A stretch of 64,000 bases of DNA, taken from Corynebacterium sp. ES2730-CONJ (lineage in GTDB: Bacteria; Actinomycetota; Actinomycetes; Mycobacteriales; Mycobacteriaceae). The translations under genes were made by a program, and so were the position numbers. Every line of letters begins with the position of its first letter. Within the stretch, counting starts at the first letter, position 1. This document shows positions 19,797-29,871 of the stretch, one piece after another. A model generated the notes under the pieces. It did no database searches. It worked only from the letters and a program-made list of their open reading frames with translations, and was not told where the DNA came from. The stretch is from NCBI RefSeq assembly GCF_024834055.1, contig NZ_JANUXZ010000003.1, positions 248,001 to 312,000 on the forward strand. The letters are read 5' to 3'.

Positions 19797-19966
19797 GGGT
19801 CTCTCGCTAAGATATCAGGCTGCGGGGTTAAGAGAGATATAAGGCTGAGGTGGTCATCAGTGATATCGAGTTGGTAGACCCGCGGCTATGGACCATGTGC
19901 ACGACCTAGCGGTTGTGCACTAGATTTCGAGTGCGCACGGTCATGTGGAGTAGTCGTGCTCTACTC
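19797..19966 (+). other. Cluster of three hairpins, possible structured RNA
   Basis: First, a long imperfect stem: GGGTCT (19797-19802) with AGACCC (19876-19881), and GATATCA (19811-19817) with TGATATC (19861-19867). Second, GTGCACGACC (19897-19906), TAGC loop, GGTTGTGCAC (19911-19920): ten pairs with one G-U. Third, GAGTAG (19948-19953) with CTACTC (19961-19966). The strand of transcription, if any, is unknown. Confidence 0.35.
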
Positions 19967-20173
19967 GAGTGGAGTGGGAATTTAAGCAGAATCCAACGAG
20001 TATGGATGTGAGTAAAATTACCCCCGTAACTGAGTGTGAGCGACGTTATGGGTCGCTTATTAGCGCAGCTTAACTAGCACTCTGGCTCTTCGGGTTGGCG
20101 GGGCTAGAATTTCGCTGAGCCGAGTGGGAAGAAAAGTATGGTTTGGGCTGCTAGTCTTACACGTGGGCTTATA

Positions 20174-20283
20174 TCTCGGCGAGTGCCTGCTCGCAATTGA
20201 TCGAGACTTAGGTTCTGGGTTGACTACCGATGTGTAAGGGAATTGGTAGTCAGTACCAAGAAATGACATGACGTCCCTTACAC
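20174..20283 (+). promoter_or_regulatory. Structured leader element upstream of atpB (hairpin plus pseudoknot or switch)
   Basis: A bulged hairpin TCTCG-GCGAG/CTCGC-CGAGA (20174-20206) is followed by stem 1, TGACTACCGA (20221-20230) with TTGGTAGTCA (20243-20252), nine Watson-Crick pairs and one G-U. Ten of the 12 loop bases (GTGTAAGGGA, 20232-20241) are perfectly complementary to TCCCTTACAC at 20274-20283. This can form an H-type pseudoknot or two competing hairpins. It ends 26 bp before the atpB start, well placed to control translation or transcription of the ATP synthase genes. Confidence 0.5.
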
Positions 20284-20309
20284 CACGATTTTTCAAAAAA
20301 TAGATTTTC

Positions 20310-21140
20310 GTGGCCCGAACACGGGAGAGAACGCTGAGCGTTATACAACTGGCCTTAGAGGGTGAATTTCACGCGCCCGATTTGGATCATGAATTTTTCC
20401 CGGATGCCATTTGGTTCGCCGATATTGCGAACGGCTGGTTCACAATCGACCGTCTGGTGTTTGTCCGCTTAATTATGGTTGGCGTTCTTCTGGCATTCTT
20501 CCTCATTGCTATGCGTCGCCCGAAGCTAATTCCTTCGGGCTTGCAGAATGTTGGCGAGTTGCTGTTGGACTTTGTGCGCATCCATATCGCAGAAGAGATC
20601 CTCGGGAGGAAAGAAGGGCGGCGGTTCCTGCCGGTTATTGCCACAATCTTCTTCCTGGTGCTGTTTATTAATGCCCCGTCGATCATTCCGTTCCTTAATA
20701 TTTCGCCCAATGCTCGTATCGCTATGCCATTAGTGTTGGCGATTGTAGGTTATATAGCCTTCATTTACGCGGGCGCTAAGAAGTACGGATTCTTCAAGTA
20801 TATGAAGAGTTCAGTGGTGATCCCCAACCTGCCGCTGCCGCTACACTTTGCGGTGGTGCCACTGGAATTTTTATCGACCTTTATTCTGCGCCCCGCCACA
20901 CTCACGGTTCGTCTGATGGCGAATATGCTGGTTGGACACATCATTCTGGTTCTGCTTTTTTCTGCTTCTAACTTCTTTTTCTGGCAGATGAATGGCTGGA
21001 CCGCCTTATCGGCAGTCACCTTGGTTGCTGGTGTCGCGTTCACTATCTTTGAGATGTTGGTCATCTTCTTGCAGGCCTATATTTTCGCCCTGTTAGTAGC
21101 CGTCTACATCGAATTGTCGTTGCACGCCGACGAACACTGA
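20310..21140 (+). CDS. atpB: ATP synthase Fo subunit a
   Basis: Membrane subunit forming the proton half-channels against the c-ring, 276 aa, about 5-6 helices. The essential arginine lies in TLTVRLMANMLVGH (about residues 199-212). The exact start is uncertain. The GTG at 20310 gives the frame used here, but no Shine-Dalgarno precedes it. The GGGAG at 20321 has no ATG/GTG behind it, and conserved similarity seems to begin near ALEGEFHAP (about residue 15). It opens the atpBEFHAGDC order typical of actinobacteria, directly after the structured leader. Confidence 0.93.
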   Translation: MARTRERTLSVIQLALEGEFHAPDLDHEFFPDAIWFADIANGWFTIDRLVFVRLIMVGVLLAFFLIAMRRPKLIPSGLQNVGELLLDFVRIHIAEEILGRKEGRRFLPVIATIFFLVLFINAPSIIPFLNISPNARIAMPLVLAIVGYIAFIYAGAKKYGFFKYMKSSVVIPNLPLPLHFAVVPLEFLSTFILRPATLTVRLMANMLVGHIILVLLFSASNFFFWQMNGWTALSAVTLVAGVAFTIFEMLVIFLQAYIFALLVAVYIELSLHADEH

Positions 21141-21177
21141 TCCACATAGCGCATCTTGTTCTAAGATCGCTAATTAA

Positions 21178-21477
<300 letters not shown>

Positions 21478-21510
21478 TTACTAACGACGACTAGGAAAGT
21501 TTGAGGATTC

Positions 21511-22059
21511 ATGACGAACGTCATTTCTTTAGTAGCTGCAGACTCAGAAAATTCTGTGCTGCTGCCAGCGAATTACGACATCGTCTGGTCGCTCGTTGTA
21601 TTCATCGTCGTGGGACTCGCCTTCTGGTTATATATCAACCCGAAGTACCAAGAGGTCCTATCCGAGCGTAAAGACCGTATCAAGGGCGGCATCCAGCGTG
21701 CTGAAGCAGCGCAATCGGAGGCCAAAGCAGCCCTCGAGAAGTACAACGCTCAGCTAGCAGAAGCTCGCACCGAAGCTGCCGAAATCCGTGAAGAAGCCCG
21801 CCAGAAGGGCAAGCAGATCGAGGCCGAGATGAGGGCCAAGGCAACCGAAGAAAGCCACCGGATTATTGAGTCTGGTGAGAAGCAATTAGCTGCCCAGCGG
21901 GAGCAGGTTGTAGCCCAATTGCGTAATGAGATGGGGCAGCATGCAGTGGCTTTGGCTGAGCGCCTCATGGCTGAGCAGTTGTCGGATGCAACCAAGCGTT
22001 CTGGCACCATTGATCGTTTCCTGGCCGATCTCGACACGGTCCCAGCGGCAGGAAAGTAG
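21511..22059 (+). CDS. atpF: ATP synthase Fo subunit b
   Basis: Peripheral stalk protein, 182 aa: one N-terminal membrane helix (about residues 23-45, [17 protein letters not shown]), then a long Ala/Glu/Lys/Arg-rich coiled coil that reaches subunit delta. Start at ATG 21511, with AGGAAAG about 15 nt upstream and TTGAGGA closer. Confidence 0.95.
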   Translation: MTNVISLVAADSENSVLLPANYDIVWSLVVFIVVGLAFWLYINPKYQEVLSERKDRIKGGIQRAEAAQSEAKAALEKYNAQLAEARTEAAEIREEARQKGKQIEAEMRAKATEESHRIIESGEKQLAAQREQVVAQLRNEMGQHAVALAERLMAEQLSDATKRSGTIDRFLADLDTVPAAGK

Positions 22060-22067
22060 GCCTACTT

Positions 22068-22886
22068 ATGCACGCAGCAAGTCGCTACGCACTCGCTCAG
22101 CTATCTGCCAGCCTCGACGAGGATCTGCGCGGAGAAGATCAGGCTATTGCGGCGGCCGCCCAGATCGGCACTGAACTATTCGACGTGGTGGAAGTTCTGG
22201 ACGAGGAGCGCCGCTTGCGCACGTCGGTTGCCGATGTTTCCCTCAGCGCCGATCAGCGCGCGGGCCTCATTGCAGCTGTATTTGCCGACAAGGTGTCCTT
22301 GTCCACACTTAAGCTCCTCCGCGCGGCAGCGGCAAAGGAATGGTCAACTCCGCGAGAGTTTCGAGCTGGGCTCGTTCAACTAGGCCGTCGCGCAATCTTG
22401 CGTTCGGCTGACTTGCAGGGACAACTTTTGCAGGTGGAAGATGAACTCTTCCGCCTATCTAGGCTGCTCCTCAAGCAACCGCAACTTGCCCTGAGACTCG
22501 ATGACCGGAGTGCTGACTCATTAAAGAGGCGTGAGCTATTTGCCCACATTCTTTATGGCAAAGTCACAGCTGCAACCGAAACCCTAGCATTACAGGTTGT
22601 GGGTCGGCGCGAGGCAAATATTATCGACGATCTCCACGAGATTTCGACATACGCCGCCAGCATGTGGGGGCGTGAGGTTGCTTACGTGGAATCTGCCGTT
22701 GAGCTTTCCGAGTCCCAAAAACAGGCGCTGTCAAGCAAGTTAGAGCGTATTTATGGTCGTGCGATGAGCATCCACTTAGAGGTTAATCCCAGCCTCCTCG
22801 GTGGCATGATCATCCGAGTTGACGACGAAGTAATTGATGGCTCCTATACCGGCAAGATTGACCGGTTGCGTCTTTTGCAAGTCTAA
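22068..22886 (+). CDS. atpH: ATP synthase F1 subunit delta
   Basis: Links the b stalk to the top of F1, 272 aa. This is clearly longer than the roughly 180 aa of enterobacterial delta, as in corynebacteria; it is not the b-delta fusion of mycobacteria because a separate atpF exists and no membrane helix is seen. C-terminal delta/OSCP blocks such as NPSLLGGMIIRVDDEVIDGS are present. Starts 8 bp after atpF. Confidence 0.93.
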   Translation: MHAASRYALAQLSASLDEDLRGEDQAIAAAAQIGTELFDVVEVLDEERRLRTSVADVSLSADQRAGLIAAVFADKVSLSTLKLLRAAAAKEWSTPREFRAGLVQLGRRAILRSADLQGQLLQVEDELFRLSRLLLKQPQLALRLDDRSADSLKRRELFAHILYGKVTAATETLALQVVGRREANIIDDLHEISTYAASMWGREVAYVESAVELSESQKQALSSKLERIYGRAMSIHLEVNPSLLGGMIIRVDDEVIDGSYTGKIDRLRLLQV

Positions 22887-22949
22887 AACACGACAGAAAC
22901 GAAGAAGATTAAGAAATTGCTGGAAGAAACTACCGAGAGCAGGAAAAAC

Positions 22950-24578
22950 ATGGCGGAGCTGACGATCTCCTCCGATGAGATCCGTAGCGCGATTGCGAAC
23001 TACACCTCGAGCTACTCCGCGGAGGCCTCCCGCGAGGAGGTCGGAGTGGTTATTTCCACTGCTGATGGCATTGCCCAGGTGTCTGGACTCCCATCAGTAA
23101 TGGCTAACGAGCTCATCGAATTCCCAGGCGGCGTTATTGGCGTCGCGCAGAACCTCGATACCGACCGCATCGGTGTTGTGATCTTGGGTAATTATGAGAC
23201 ATTAAAAGAAGGCGACGAAGTTAAGCGCACCGGTGAGGTGCTGTCGATTCCCGTGGGCGATAATTTTCGCGGGCGCGTCATCGACCCCCTTGGTCAACCC
23301 ATCGATGGCTTGGGGGCTATCGAGGCTGAAGAGGATCGCGTCCTAGAACTACAAGCCCCCTCAGTCCTTGAGCGTCAGCCCGTGGGAGAGCCCATGCAGA
23401 CGGGTATTAAAGCTATTGACGCTATGACTCCCATCGGTCGCGGTCAGCGCCAGCTGATTATTGGCGACCGCAAGACCGGCAAGACAGCCGTGTGTGTCGA
23501 TACGATTTTGAATCAAAAGGCGAACTGGGAATCGGGCGATAAATCCAAGCAGGTGCGCTGCATCTACGTGGCTATCGGCCAAAAAGGCTCGACTGTGGCT
23601 GCTCTGCGCAAAACCTTAGAGGAACACGGCGCTCTGGAGTACACCACCATTGTGGCTGCTCCAGCATCCGATTCCGCTGGCTTTAAGTGGTTGGCTCCTT
23701 TCGCAGGAGCGGCCCTCGGACAGCACTGGATGTACCAGGGCTACCATGTCCTGGTGGTCTACGATGATTTGACCAAGCAGGCAGAGGCTTATCGTGCGAT
23801 CTCGTTGTTGCTGCGTCGTCCTCCAGGACGTGAGGCCTACCCCGGTGACGTCTTCTACCTGCACTCCCGACTACTCGAGCGCGCCGCGAAACTGTCCGAT
23901 GAGCTAGGCGCTGGCTCGATGACCGCTCTACCGATCATCGAGACCAAGGCAAACGATGTTTCCGCCTTCATTCCTACCAACGTGATCTCGATCACCGATG
24001 GTCAGGTCTTCCTCGAGTCAGATCTCTTCAACCAGGGTGTTCGCCCCGCAATCAACGTCGGTGTTTCAGTGTCCCGTGTCGGTGGTGCCGCACAGACGAA
24101 GGGGATGAAGAAGGTTTCTGGTTCTCTACGTCTCGATCTTGCCGCTTACCGAGATCTCGAGGCCTTCGCCACTTTCGCCTCCGACCTTGATCCAGCATCC
24201 AGAGCGCAGCTCGATCGTGGTTCACGCCTGGTTGAACTGCTCAAGCAACCCGAGAATTCACCACAACCAGTAGAAGATCAGATCGTATCCATCTGGCTGG
24301 CTAGCGAGGGGCATTTTGACAACGTACCCGTCGAAGATATTCGTCGCTTCGAACGTGAGTTGCTAGATTACCTACATGCTTCGCACCGCGCGATCTTCGA
24401 CCAGATTGCTGGGGGTGCGGCTTTATCTGAAAGTAGCCAGGAGACCTTGGTCGAGCAGACCGAGAACTTCAAACGCAGCTTCCAGACCACCGATGGAACT
24501 CCTGTGATCAACGAAGTAGAGCCTGAGGCTCTGCCTGCTGATCAGGTGAAGAAGCATCAGCTGAAGGTTAAGAAATAA
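22950..24578 (+). CDS. atpA: ATP synthase F1 subunit alpha
   Basis: Nucleotide-binding, non-catalytic subunit of the F1 hexamer, 542 aa. Walker A is [10 protein letters not shown] (near residue 170). Other family blocks are [19 protein letters not shown] and the C-terminal helical domain. I use ATG 22950 (AGGA 6 nt upstream, protein beginning [15 protein letters not shown]) rather than the TTG at 22917. Confidence 0.97.
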   Translation: MAELTISSDEIRSAIANYTSSYSAEASREEVGVVISTADGIAQVSGLPSVMANELIEFPGGVIGVAQNLDTDRIGVVILGNYETLKEGDEVKRTGEVLSIPVGDNFRGRVIDPLGQPIDGLGAIEAEEDRVLELQAPSVLERQPVGEPMQTGIKAIDAMTPIGRGQRQLIIGDRKTGKTAVCVDTILNQKANWESGDKSKQVRCIYVAIGQKGSTVAALRKTLEEHGALEYTTIVAAPASDSAGFKWLAPFAGAALGQHWMYQGYHVLVVYDDLTKQAEAYRAISLLLRRPPGREAYPGDVFYLHSRLLERAAKLSDELGAGSMTALPIIETKANDVSAFIPTNVISITDGQVFLESDLFNQGVRPAINVGVSVSRVGGAAQTKGMKKVSGSLRLDLAAYRDLEAFATFASDLDPASRAQLDRGSRLVELLKQPENSPQPVEDQIVSIWLASEGHFDNVPVEDIRRFERELLDYLHASHRAIFDQIAGGAALSESSQETLVEQTENFKRSFQTTDGTPVINEVEPEALPADQVKKHQLKVKK

Positions 24579-24635
24579 GAGCAATGACTCTTACGAGCAT
24601 GACAAACATCAAGGAAAAGAAGGGAGGCGCTGTAT

Positions 24636-25613
24636 ATGGCAAGTCTTCGCGAATTGCGTAGCCGAATCCGTTCGGTTAACTCAACGAAGAAAATCACGAA
24701 GGCCCAAGAGCTGATCGCTACTTCGCGCATCACGAGAGCTCAGGCCCGCGTGGAAGCATCACAGCCATACGCCACCGAAATCCAAAATGTGATTGGTCGT
24801 CTGGCCTCAGCAAGTTCCCTCGATCACCCAATGCTGAGACTTCGAGATAATGCCCGACGGGCCGCCATTCTCGTGGTGACCTCAGATCGTGGAATGGCTG
24901 GAGGCTATAACTACAACGTCTTCAAGAAGACAGCGGAGTTGGAAAAGCTGCTGACCGCCGAGGGCTACGAAGTTGTGCGGTATATTTGTGGCAACAAGGG
25001 TGTGGGCTACTACAACTTCCGTGGCGGCGATTATGCTGGCGCGTGGGCGGGGTTCTCCCAAGATCCGACCTGGGTAGATACGCACGACTTGCGTCGCCAC
25101 TTAATCGATGGTTTCCTCGCTGGCTCCGACGGTCTTGCTAAATATCGTCCGGGCATCAACGGGGAAGAAGGCCAGGCAGTACCAGGGTTTGATTCTGTGC
25201 ACGTTGTCTACACCGAGTTTGAGTCCATGTTGACCCAAACGGCGACCGCACACCAGCTGCTTCCTATAGAGCCGGTTGTAGAGACGACTGAGATTAAAAA
25301 AGGCGAAGACTTCCTCGATACCTCAGGCGAGCCAGAACCAGATTATTATTTTGAACCTGACGTGGAAACACTCATGGAGGCTCTGCTTCCTAAGTTCATC
25401 TCTCGAAGCCTTTTCGCTATGTTGCTGGAGGCCTCGGCAGCAGAATCAGCTTCGCGTCGTAACGCGATGAAATCTGCCACGGACAACGCCAACGAGTTGG
25501 TCAAAGACCTCTCGCGGGTGGCTAACCAAGCTCGTCAGGCGCAGATTACCCAGGAAATCACAGAGATTGTCGGTGGCGCAGGCGCGCTCGCCGAAAGCGG
25601 AGAAAGTGACTAG
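24636..25613 (+). CDS. atpG: ATP synthase F1 subunit gamma
   Basis: Central rotor shaft, 325 aa. The N-terminal helix MASLRELRSRIRSVNSTKKITKAQ and the C-terminal helix (RRNAMKSATDNANELV) form the coiled coil inside the alpha-beta ring. It is longer than the E. coli protein (287 aa) because of an acidic insertion near residues 225-245, a feature of actinobacterial gamma. AAGGGAGG lies ahead of the ATG. Confidence 0.96.
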   Translation: MASLRELRSRIRSVNSTKKITKAQELIATSRITRAQARVEASQPYATEIQNVIGRLASASSLDHPMLRLRDNARRAAILVVTSDRGMAGGYNYNVFKKTAELEKLLTAEGYEVVRYICGNKGVGYYNFRGGDYAGAWAGFSQDPTWVDTHDLRRHLIDGFLAGSDGLAKYRPGINGEEGQAVPGFDSVHVVYTEFESMLTQTATAHQLLPIEPVVETTEIKKGEDFLDTSGEPEPDYYFEPDVETLMEALLPKFISRSLFAMLLEASAAESASRRNAMKSATDNANELVKDLSRVANQARQAQITQEITEIVGGAGALAESGESD

Positions 25614-27062
<1,449 letters not shown>

Positions 27063-27076
27063 GAAGAGGCACGCAC

Positions 27077-27448
27077 ATGGCTGATATCACCGTGGAACTC
27101 GTTTCTCCCGAGCGTATGCTGTGGAGTGGCACCGCGACGATTGTTACCGCGCAGACCACCGAAGGTGAGATTGGCGTGCTCGCTGGGCACGAACCTATGC
27201 TGGGACAGCTCGTGGACAATGGTGTTGTAACCATCAGCCCAACTGATGGGGAAAAGCGCTACGCCGCTGTGCAAGGTGGCTTCTTATCCGTCTCAAAGGA
27301 GAAGGTCACGATCCTAGCGGAGTATGCCGTTTGGGCTTCGGAGATTAATTCCTCCGACTCTACGCAACGTCTGCAAGATCCCGATAAGGTAGCCAAACTT
27401 CGCGCTCAGGCTGAATTAAAGGCACTCAAACGTAGCGGTCGCTCGTAG
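27077..27448 (+). CDS. atpC: ATP synthase F1 subunit epsilon
   Basis: Rotor-associated regulatory subunit, 123 aa. N-terminal beta-sandwich ([29 protein letters not shown]) and a C-terminal part ([13 protein letters not shown]). Last gene of the operon, followed by a 13-bp terminator stem. Confidence 0.95.
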   Translation: MADITVELVSPERMLWSGTATIVTAQTTEGEIGVLAGHEPMLGQLVDNGVVTISPTDGEKRYAAVQGGFLSVSKEKVTILAEYAVWASEINSSDSTQRLQDPDKVAKLRAQAELKALKRSGRS

Positions 27449-27463
27449 AGCAGCCGTGTATAT

Positions 27464-27512
27464 GGTGAGATCCCCGAGATAAGTTTTTTCTCCGGGGATC
27501 TCACCGTATTAT
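27464..27512 (+). terminator. Terminator of the ATP synthase operon
   Basis: GGTGAGATCCCCG (27464-27476) pairs perfectly with CGGGGATCTCACC (27493-27505); the 16-nt loop contains six T. The downstream sequence GTATTATTATTC is T-rich but not a pure run. Confidence 0.8.
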
Positions 27513-27548
27513 TATTCTCATAAACGCTGGATATAAAAGGGGAGAATC

Positions 27549-28004
27549 ATGGTATCTGGGTTGCTCTGGTTGTTATCGGCAATACTGCTCACGACCGCAC
27601 TCCTTGCCGCGTGGCGATTCTTTAGGTATCGACCACAGGGCTCAGCCATGGCCATACGGACGATGCCTACCTCTGGAATCCATGGGTGGCGCTTTGGTAG
27701 CGCCCATTATTCTTATCAAACTTTAAAATTCTATAAACTACGCTCGATCCGCCCTGGTGAGGATCTTAATTTCAACCGGTCTTCCATCGAATTATTAGGT
27801 CAACGTGATACCAGCTCTGCTGAACGAACCTTCTTCGGTGATGGAGAACCGGTTTTTATTTTCTCTCACGGGGACACCACCTACGAGGCGCATGCTACCA
27901 GCCTCGTTCGCTTGGCATTCACGGCTTGGATCGAGTCTGCCCCAGATATCCGTACCGATCGCATGTCGGTGCAGGAATTAAGGCACCAGAGCAATTCTGA
28001 TTAA
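27549..28004 (+). CDS. DUF2550 membrane-anchored protein
   Basis: 151 aa with one N-terminal membrane helix (about residues 3-22) followed by a soluble domain facing probably the cytoplasm. The pattern RPQGSAMAIRTMP ... HGWRFGSAHYSYQTLKFYKLRSI fits the actinobacterial DUF2550 family found just after atpC in many genomes. Function unknown. Strong ribosome site AAGGGGAG before the ATG. Confidence 0.85.
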   Translation: MVSGLLWLLSAILLTTALLAAWRFFRYRPQGSAMAIRTMPTSGIHGWRFGSAHYSYQTLKFYKLRSIRPGEDLNFNRSSIELLGQRDTSSAERTFFGDGEPVFIFSHGDTTYEAHATSLVRLAFTAWIESAPDIRTDRMSVQELRHQSNSD

Positions 28005-28024
28005 TGAAGCCAGTGATCGTGAGC

Positions 28025-28037
28025 TAGGCTAGAATTT
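28025..28037 (+). promoter_or_regulatory. Possible leaderless -10 of nucS
   Basis: TAGGCT (28025-28030) ends 7 bp before the nucS ATG and no Shine-Dalgarno motif is present. Weak alone, but it matches the spacing of other genes here. Confidence 0.35.
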
Positions 28038-28736
28038 ATGCGTCTCGTTATAGCACGGTGTTCAGTTAATTATGTGGGCCGCCTCGAAGCCCATCTGCCC
28101 ATGGCCGATCGTCTCTTGCTTTTGAAAGCTGATGGATCCGTCTCCGTTCACGCTGATGACCGTGCGTACAAACCTCTAAATTGGATGACGCCCCCATTGA
28201 CGGTGACCGAGACCGAAGATCCCAAGGATTTTCCCGAGGGCGCCAGCGATCTAGTTAGCTACTGGATAGTGGAGAATAAAAAGGGTGAACAACTGCGCAT
28301 CAGTATCGAAGCTATCCATTCAGATATCTCCTACGAGCTGGGTGTCGATCCCGGTCTAGTCAAAGACGGAGTGGAAGCTCACCTCCAGGAGCTACTAGCC
28401 GATAATATTGAGGTGATGGGGGAGGGTTATAGCCTTATTCGGCGTGAGTATATGACACCTATTGGCCCTGTAGACATCCTATGCCGCGATGACCAGGGAA
28501 ATACCATAGCCGTAGAGATTAAGCGCCGTGGCGGAATTGATGGGGTCGAACAACTGTGCCGCTATGTGGAACTACTGAACCGAGATCCACTCTTGGCACC
28601 TGTCCGGGGAGTATTTGCTGCTCAAAGTATTAAACCACAAGCTCGCACGCTTGCTGAGGATCGCGGTCTTTCCTGCCTTGTACTTGACTATAACGAATTA
28701 CGGGGAAGTGAAAGCAGCGAGTTGAGGTTATTCTAG
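28038..28736 (+). CDS. nucS: Mismatch-specific endonuclease NucS (EndoMS)
   Basis: Double-strand endonuclease that cuts at mismatches, the replacement for MutS/MutL in most actinobacteria, 232 aa. N-terminal dimerisation/DNA-binding domain beginning [17 protein letters not shown]-terminal PD-(D/E)XK nuclease with catalytic Asp in GPVDILCRD and EIK in AVEIKRRGG. The last residues SELRLF match the C-terminal sliding-clamp (DnaN) binding motif of the family. Followed 4 bp later by a small gene on the same strand. Confidence 0.94.
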   Translation: MRLVIARCSVNYVGRLEAHLPMADRLLLLKADGSVSVHADDRAYKPLNWMTPPLTVTETEDPKDFPEGASDLVSYWIVENKKGEQLRISIEAIHSDISYELGVDPGLVKDGVEAHLQELLADNIEVMGEGYSLIRREYMTPIGPVDILCRDDQGNTIAVEIKRRGGIDGVEQLCRYVELLNRDPLLAPVRGVFAAQSIKPQARTLAEDRGLSCLVLDYNELRGSESSELRLF

Positions 28737-28740
28737 GTCG

Positions 28741-29028
28741 ATGGGACGAAAAAATAGACGAGCTAATATCAGCTCGTCACATCAGCTTCCCAGTCATGGG
28801 GCCGCGTTTTTTGGAACTCGTGAGGTTGTCGGACCTCGGTGGGCCCAGGGAGAGATATTTCTCATGCGACTCATGGGTAGCAGCACTGCCAAAAAGAACT
28901 ATATTTGCCCTGGCTGCAATCAGAATATCCCCCCGGGTATTACCCACGTAGTGGCTTGGCCCAAAGACTATGGCGGACGAGCGGAAGATCGCCGTCATTG
29001 GCATCGGGCCTGCTGGGAAAGGCGATAG
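28741..29028 (+). CDS. Small conserved protein with Cys/His zinc-type motif
   Basis: 95 aa, basic N-terminus (MGRKNRRAN), then a C-terminal half with CPGC, followed by H and a final HRAC, spaced like a zinc or HNH-type finger. No recognised catalytic domain. A comparable small gene follows nucS in related genomes, so it may be co-transcribed with it (4-bp gap), but its role is unknown. Its end is 3 bp from the end of mce on the other strand. Confidence 0.7.
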   Translation: MGRKNRRANISSSHQLPSHGAAFFGTREVVGPRWAQGEIFLMRLMGSSTAKKNYICPGCNQNIPPGITHVVAWPKDYGGRAEDRRHWHRACWERR

Positions 29029-29031
29029 AAT

Positions 29032-29478
29032 TTAGTGCTGTGGCTGGGTGAGTTCGAGAAGTACTCCGCCAGCATCCTTCGGGTGCACAAAGTTGATTCG
29101 GGCTCCGCCGGTACCAGTCTTTGGCTCGGGATAGAGGAGGCGGACGCCCTGCTCCTTCAGGTGAGCACTGAGGGCGTCAATATCACTGGTGCGAAGGCAC
29201 ATCTGCTGCAGGCCAGGGCCCTTCTTAGAGATGAACTTTGCAATTGTTGATTCTTCGTTGAGTGGCGCCAGAAGCTGGATCATACCGTCGGTTTTACCCA
29301 GATTCTTAGGGCCGACCATGGCCTCGGTGACGCCCTGTTCTTCGTTAACTTCCTGGTGGTGGTTAACCCAGCCGAAAGCAGAGGCGTAGAACTTCAGAGC
29401 TTCGTCAAGATCTGGAACAGCAATACCTACGTGATCTAGGCAGATCACGAGATTTTCGGGAATATTCAATGTCGTCAT
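29032..29478 (-). CDS. mce: Methylmalonyl-CoA epimerase
   Basis: Vicinal-oxygen-chelate fold metalloenzyme that interconverts R- and S-methylmalonyl-CoA, 148 aa. First metal-ligand block LDHVGIAVPDL, middle block KGPGLQQMCLRT, and last block GVLLELTQ with the Glu ligand. I use ATG 29478 (MTTLNIPENL); the frame stays open 61 codons upstream but that part crosses the promoter region of the divergent gene and is not conserved-looking. The mutase partner genes are not in this window. Confidence 0.88.
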   Translation of the reverse strand: MTTLNIPENLVICLDHVGIAVPDLDEALKFYASAFGWVNHHQEVNEEQGVTEAMVGPKNLGKTDGMIQLLAPLNEESTIAKFISKKGPGLQQMCLRTSDIDALSAHLKEQGVRLLYPEPKTGTGGARINFVHPKDAGGVLLELTQPQH

Positions 29479-29538
29479 AGTTATCGATATTACCCCCTTA
29501 TCTCTGGGAAAACATGCTGTGTGAAATAGATCAAGCGC

Positions 29539-29550
29539 TAGAATGGTCGT
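29539..29550 (+). promoter_or_regulatory. Leaderless -10 of the MTH1187-type gene
   Basis: TAGAAT (29539-29544) ends 6 bp before the ATG at 29551; no ribosome site present. Confidence 0.45.
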
Positions 29551-29859
29551 ATGATAATTGCTTTTTCCGTTGCCCCCACAGAGGTTCCGAATCCCACCGC
29601 AGAAATGAGCGAGGCGGTAGCCGCCGCAGTAAAAATAGTTCGCGAATCCGGATTGCCTCACGAAACAAATGCCATGTTTACGTTGATCGAAGGCGAGTGG
29701 GATGAGGTGATGGATGTGGTCAAGCGCGCGACTGATGCGGTCTTGGAGGTGTCACCTAGGGTAGGTTTGGTCATCAAGGCAGATATCCGCCCTGGATATA
29801 CCAACCAATTGCGTGCCAAAGTTGAATCAGTTGAGCGCCATCTTGCCAACTCCCAGTAG
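29551..29859 (+). CDS. MTH1187-family (DUF77) thiamine-binding-like protein
   Basis: 102 aa, ferredoxin-like fold family with the typical opening MIIAFSVAPTEVPN, the central ETNAMFTLIEGEWDEVMDVVK and the end PRVGLVIKADIRPG. Homologues bind thiamine or related molecules as multimers; physiological role unsettled. Twelve bp upstream of the CnoX-like gene, so probably co-transcribed with it. Confidence 0.85.
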   Translation: MIIAFSVAPTEVPNPTAEMSEAVAAAVKIVRESGLPHETNAMFTLIEGEWDEVMDVVKRATDAVLEVSPRVGLVIKADIRPGYTNQLRAKVESVERHLANSQ

Positions 29860-29871
29860 AAAGAACTTTTT

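Larger units (their letters stand above)
18837..20309. other. 1.47-kb gene-free, structure-rich stretch between atpI and atpB
   Basis: No protein gene is credible; the open frames at 19476-19877 (plus) and 20060-20296 (minus) lack family features and ribosome sites. Seen instead: a bulged 11-bp hairpin (GAGCT...CGAGAC/GTCTCGAGCTC, 18904-18943), an sRNA-like unit with a strong terminator (19189-19291), two small hairpins (19403-19416, 19433-19447), a cluster of hairpins at 19797-19966, AGCGAC/GTCGCT at 20039-20057, and a leader element with crossing complementarity just before atpB (20174-20283). ACCCGCGG appears three times (19147, 19632, 19878). No transposase remnant recognised. Confidence 0.7.

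Noticed and set aside
19476-19877. 133-codon open frame in the atpI-atpB gap
   Set aside because: No ribosome site, erratic residue composition, no family resemblance; it overlaps hairpins.
19147-19885. Three copies of ACCCGCGG in the atpI-atpB gap as an ordered array
   Set aside because: Spacings (485 and 246 bp) are irregular and the motif is short; likely chance.
20060-20296. 78-codon minus-strand frame upstream of atpB
   Set aside because: Covers the palindromic leader of atpB; no coding character.
29479-29661. 61-residue extension of methylmalonyl-CoA epimerase
   Set aside because: Lies over the promoter and start of the divergent MTH1187-type gene; family proteins begin near ATG 29478.
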